A stretch of 8,130 nt of DNA from Actinomycetota bacterium (lineage in GTDB: Bacteria > Actinomycetota > Thermoleophilia > Gaiellales > Gaiellaceae), in assembly GCA_019236545.1 (NCBI GenBank), contig JAFAIV010000073.1:1-8130 (forward strand), given 5' to 3'. Below are positions 6,110 through 8,130 of this stretch, piece by piece (position 1 is the first letter of the stretch; each line of letters starts with the position of its first letter). A program made the position numbers and the translations under genes. The notes under the pieces were generated by a model. It did no database searches, had not been told where the DNA came from, and worked only from the letters and a program-made list of their open reading frames with translations.

Positions 6110-6138
6110 AGTGTAGCGAAATCAGGCTTTGGGGCCAG
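6110..6138 (-). promoter_or_regulatory. Candidate promoter of the tRNA-Met/rpmG/secE/nusG operon
   Basis: TACACT at 6110-6115 (minus strand) is a TAnnnT -10 box placed so that transcription would start about 6 nt before the tRNA's first base, as is usual for tRNA-headed operons. The -35 region at 17-nt spacing (CTGGCC, 6133-6138) is poor, so position and the -10 carry the call. It would serve the whole tRNA-rpmG-secE-nusG-rplKA run, since no later gap before 3730 has room for another strong promoter. Confidence 0.5.
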
Positions 6139-6169
6139 CGACCCGCTCGGCGGCGCTGCCCAGTCTCTG

Positions 6170-6263
6170 GATCGCGAGCACCAAGCGATGAAAGGACGCA
6201 AGGAGACTCGATAGTGGTGCTATCGAGTCGACCGAGGACGCCGCAGCGCGCAGAGTGATCGCG
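6170..6263. repeat. Palindromic element bounded by GATCGCG direct repeats
   Basis: A perfect 10-bp inverted repeat, GACTCGATAG (6205-6214) and CTATCGAGTC (6220-6229), surrounds a 5-nt spacer TGGTG. On either side GGACGC recurs in direct orientation, and GATCGCG occurs at both edges (6170-6176 and 6257-6263). It lies about 110-135 nt upstream of the tRNA-Met gene and 70 nt beyond the small membrane ORF. No poly-T follows the hairpin on either strand, so it is not an ordinary intrinsic terminator. It could be an operator, an RNA hairpin, or one copy of a dispersed palindromic repeat. No gene is seen in 6098-6298. Confidence 0.55.
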
Positions 6264-6298
6264 GGCCAGAGGCGGGCGAGTGCCGCCGAGTGGGTCGC

Positions 6299-6418
6299 TC
6301 AGTTGCGGCGCCGGACCGTCACCCGCGCCGCTTCGCGGCGGCGGGAGGCGGTGAAGAGCACGACCATCATCGCTGCGAGCGGCACCAGGGAGCCGACGAG
6401 GAGCAGCGCCGTGAGCAC
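6299..6418 (-). CDS. Possible 39-residue single-span membrane peptide (unrecognised)
   Basis: An ORF starting GTG at 6418 and ending TGA at 6299. Residues 2-24 (LTALLLVGSLVPLAAMMVVL plus FTA) form one hydrophobic helix long enough to cross the membrane. The remainder, SRRREAARVTVRRRN, has seven arginines, so the C-terminus would lie in the cytoplasm by the positive-inside rule. About 37 of 39 codons end in G or C, as expected for a real gene here. GAAGGTG lies about 7 nt upstream as a ribosome-binding site. It begins 48 nt after the ferritin-like gene stop, on the same strand, so it could be the last gene of that operon. I do not recognise a family and infer no function. Chance is possible at this length. 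Confidence 0.42.
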   Translation of the reverse strand: MLTALLLVGSLVPLAAMMVVLFTASRRREAARVTVRRRN

Positions 6419-6466
6419 GGGGACACCTTCGCGCACGGACCGGACAGATGCAATGGGCCGGACGGC

Positions 6467-6937
6467 CTACGACGCGAGCTTGCGGAGCTCGGCCTCGACC
6501 CGTTCCAGCGCCTCCGCCTCCTCGCGGCGGCTCCGCTCGAGCTCGTCGCGCGGGAGGTCGAGCGCGCCCGCGAGCGCGAGCAGCGCGTCGTAGGCGGCGA
6601 GCTCCATGTGCTCGGTCGTCGCGGCCGCGGTCGCGTGCCAGACGTCCGCAAGCCGCCGGTTCGGGATCTGCTCCGCGACCTCGTCGTGGTGCTGCGCGAG
6701 GCGCTCGGCCGGCGGGCTCAGGTTCGAGCTCGGCTCGGCGCCGGCGGCGCGGAACACGGCCTCGAGCCGCGTCGCCTGCTCCTTGGTCTGCTCCAGGTGT
6801 TCCGAGAGCGCAGCGTGCAGACCCTCCGCCTCGACCGCGAGCAGGAGCTTCGGCAGCACCTCGAAGGCGAGGGTGCGCTCGACCCAGAGCTGCTCGCCGA
6901 GGAGCCGGAGGAAGAGGTCGCGCGGGTTGCTCAGCAT
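6467..6937 (-). CDS. Ferritin-like four-helix protein (DUF892/YciE-type)
   Basis: A 156-residue, all-helical, acidic protein with the pattern of the DUF892/YciE ferritin-like family. The N-terminal helix has LFLRLLGEQLWVERTL...LPKLL, the second helix HLEQTKEQATRLEAVF (residues 47-62), then an EHMELAAYDALLALA helix (109-123) and a Glu-rich last helix (residues 132-151). Candidate metal ligands are E20, E49, E109, H110 and E112 with E139/E140; these come from the family pattern, not a structure. Such proteins are linked to stress responses, with biochemical function mostly unproven. The ATG at 6937 overlaps the stop of the upstream oxidoreductase (TGATG), so the two are translationally coupled and probably work together. 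The frame remains open upstream to 8062, but that is the shadow of the oxidoreductase. Confidence 0.68.
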   Translation of the reverse strand: MLSNPRDLFLRLLGEQLWVERTLAFEVLPKLLLAVEAEGLHAALSEHLEQTKEQATRLEAVFRAAGAEPSSNLSPPAERLAQHHDEVAEQIPNRRLADVWHATAAATTEHMELAAYDALLALAGALDLPRDELERSRREEAEALERVEAELRKLAS

Positions 6938-8130
6938 CAGTGCAGCCGCTTGTCCTTCAGCAGCCCGCCGAGCCGGTCGGCCAGGGCCATGATCACGAGC
7001 GCGGGGTTCGCCGAGCCCTCGGTCGGCAGGACGCTCCCGTCGCAGACGAAGACGTTGGGGCAGTCCCAGACGCGGTGGCTCGCGTCGACGACGCTGTCCT
7101 CGGGCGAGAAGCCCATGCGCGCGCCGCCGACGAGGTGCGCGTAGCGGTCGATCTTCAGCGTGTCCTGGGCGCCCGCGTTGTCCCAGATCTCCTCCATCAC
7201 CTTCGTGGCGTAGGCGACGTTGGCCTTGTCGTTGTCGCAGAGCGAGTACGAGAAGTTCGCAACCGGGAGGCCGTGGTCGTCCTTCACGTCGGAGAGCGTC
7301 ACGCGGTTCTCCGGCAGCGGCAGGAACTCGCAAAGGACGCCGAGGATCGTCCAGTGGTTGTAGTCGCGCATGTACTCGCGCAGCGCCTGGCCCCAGTGGC
7401 CGTCGGCGAGGACGTGCTGCGCCCAGTCGATCGGCAGCGGCGCGATCGTCTGGATCGAGAAGCCGCGCGCGAAGCCGCGGGACTCGTCGGTCTCGTAGAA
7501 CTGCTCGGATGAGATCTCGGGCGGCGGGGCCTTGTACATCCGCAGCTCCATCGGGAAGCGCGCGGCGACCTGGGTCGCCCCCTGCACCATCAGATAGCGA
7601 CCGACCTGGTCGCCCTGGTTGCCGATCCCGTTCGGGAAGCGGCGGCTCGTCGAGTTGAGGAGCAGCCGCGGCGTCTCGATCGCGTAGCCGCAGACGGCGA
7701 CCGTCGCGGCGGGCTGGAAGCGCTCGATCCCGTCCGGGTCGAAGTAGCTGACGCCGGTCGCCTCGCCCGTCGCCTCGTCGACCTCGACGCGCGACGCCAT
7801 GCAGTCGGAGCGCACCTCGACGCCGTACTCGATCGCGTCCGGGAGGTGCGTGATGAGCGGGCTCGCCTTCGCGTTCACCTTGCAGCCCTGGAGGCAGAAG
7901 CCGCGGTAGATGCAGTGCGGGCGGTTGCCGAAGACGCCGTTCGTGATCGAGACGGGGCCGACCCGCATCTCGATCCCGCACGCGCGCGCGCCCTGCCAGG
8001 CGACGCTCGCCGCGCCCGCGACGGGATGCGGCCCGTGCGGATAGCTGTGCGGGTCGCCCCACGGCCAGTCCTGGCCCGCGACCGGCAGCTCGAGCTCGAC
8101 GCGCTCGAACGACTCCTTCAGCTCCCAGTA
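6937..8130 (-). CDS. GMC-family FAD-dependent oxidoreductase (C-terminal 397 residues; 5' end outside window)
   Basis: Flavin-dependent dehydrogenase/oxidase of the glucose-methanol-choline family, most like the gluconate-2-dehydrogenase large-subunit branch. The N-terminal FAD-binding GxGxxG region lies beyond the right edge; family length suggests about 130-150 residues are missing. Counting from the first visible residue, there is a cysteine-rich segment CIYRGFCLQGCKVNAKAS (C73, C79, C83), a GMC signature-like GYAIETPRLLLNSTS (148-162), and the C-terminal substrate/FAD domain. That domain holds HLVGGARMG (H332), DSVVDASHRVWDCPNVFVCD and GSANPALVIMALADR (N375). H332 and N375 fit the catalytic His/Asn pair of the family. 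The substrate cannot be told from sequence. The frame is open to the window edge, so the methionine at 7968 is internal. The stop TGA overlaps the next gene's ATG. Confidence 0.9.
   Translation of the reverse strand, partial: YWELKESFERVELELPVAGQDWPWGDPHSYPHGPHPVAGAASVAWQGARACGIEMRVGPVSITNGVFGNRPHCIYRGFCLQGCKVNAKASPLITHLPDAIEYGVEVRSDCMASRVEVDEATGEATGVSYFDPDGIERFQPAATVAVCGYAIETPRLLLNSTSRRFPNGIGNQGDQVGRYLMVQGATQVAARFPMELRMYKAPPPEISSEQFYETDESRGFARGFSIQTIAPLPIDWAQHVLADGHWGQALREYMRDYNHWTILGVLCEFLPLPENRVTLSDVKDDHGLPVANFSYSLCDNDKANVAYATKVMEEIWDNAGAQDTLKIDRYAHLVGGARMGFSPEDSVVDASHRVWDCPNVFVCDGSVLPTEGSANPALVIMALADRLGGLLKDKRLH

Noticed and set aside
6205..6229. Inverted repeat read as a rho-independent terminator for the GMC operon
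   Set aside because: The stem is only moderately GC-rich and neither strand has a T-run after it, so terminator is not the best reading.
6313..6345. Small perfect hairpin CGCCGC-TTC-GCGGCG
   Set aside because: It lies within the Arg-codon-rich end of the small ORF and such short GC stems are frequent in DNA of this composition; no T-tract follows.
6255..6593. Plus-strand 112-codon ORF beginning MIAGQRRASAAEW
   Set aside because: It overlaps the small membrane ORF and the end of the ferritin-like gene on the opposite strand, and becomes Ser/Arg/Ala low complexity without a recognisable fold.
6290..7512. Overlapping plus-strand open frames opposite the ferritin-like and GMC genes
   Set aside because: Shadows in GC-rich DNA; the minus-strand products have family motifs and the plus-strand ones do not.
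6938..8062. 531-codon form of the ferritin-like gene
   Set aside because: The upstream part is the out-of-frame shadow of the GMC oxidoreductase; ATG 6937 overlaps that gene's stop and gives the family-size protein.

Overview
The window is high-GC DNA whose genes are all on the minus strand. It looks like chromosome of an actinobacterium, most plausibly a deep-branching Thermoleophilia-type lineage. That placement is an inference from four things: strong G/C bias at third codon positions, the order tRNA-Met / rpmG / secE / nusG / rplK / rplA / rplJ / rplL / rpoB, a long Gln/Arg/Pro-rich SecE N-terminus, and an Ala/Glu/Pro-rich tail on L10. No marker in the window fixes the genus.

Read in the direction of transcription (from 8130 down to 1), the window opens with the C-terminal 397 residues of a GMC-family flavin oxidoreductase. 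Its stop codon overlaps the start of a 156-residue ferritin-like (DUF892/YciE-type) four-helix protein. A possible 39-residue single-pass membrane peptide follows (6299-6418). The stretch 6098-6298 has no gene. It holds a perfect 10-bp inverted repeat flanked by 7-bp direct repeats, and a SigA-type -10 element placed to start transcription just before a tRNA.

The rest is the transcription/translation core. tRNA-Met(CAU), ribosomal protein L33, SecE (translocon), NusG (transcription elongation/termination), L11 and L1 (ribosomal L1 stalk and GTPase centre) are packed with gaps of 0-34 nt. A 148-nt leader then folds into an L10-leader-like structure ahead of rplJ-rplL, which encode the L10/L12 stalk and are joined by a TAATG stop/start overlap. 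A 246-nt gap separates rplL from rpoB (RNA polymerase beta). It holds a GNRA-looped hairpin attenuator and two candidate promoters with identical TACCCT -10 boxes, an arrangement that would let rpoB be expressed at a different level from the ribosomal proteins. rpoB starts at a TTG codon and runs off the left edge after 757 residues.

Most of the window is conserved housekeeping DNA and I see no new defence or mobile system. The less ordinary items are the palindromic element at 6170-6263, the possible small membrane protein, the GMC/ferritin-like gene pair, the repeat-built acidic L10 tail that carries the rplL ribosome-binding site, the L10 leader, and several substitutions in the rifampicin pocket of RpoB.
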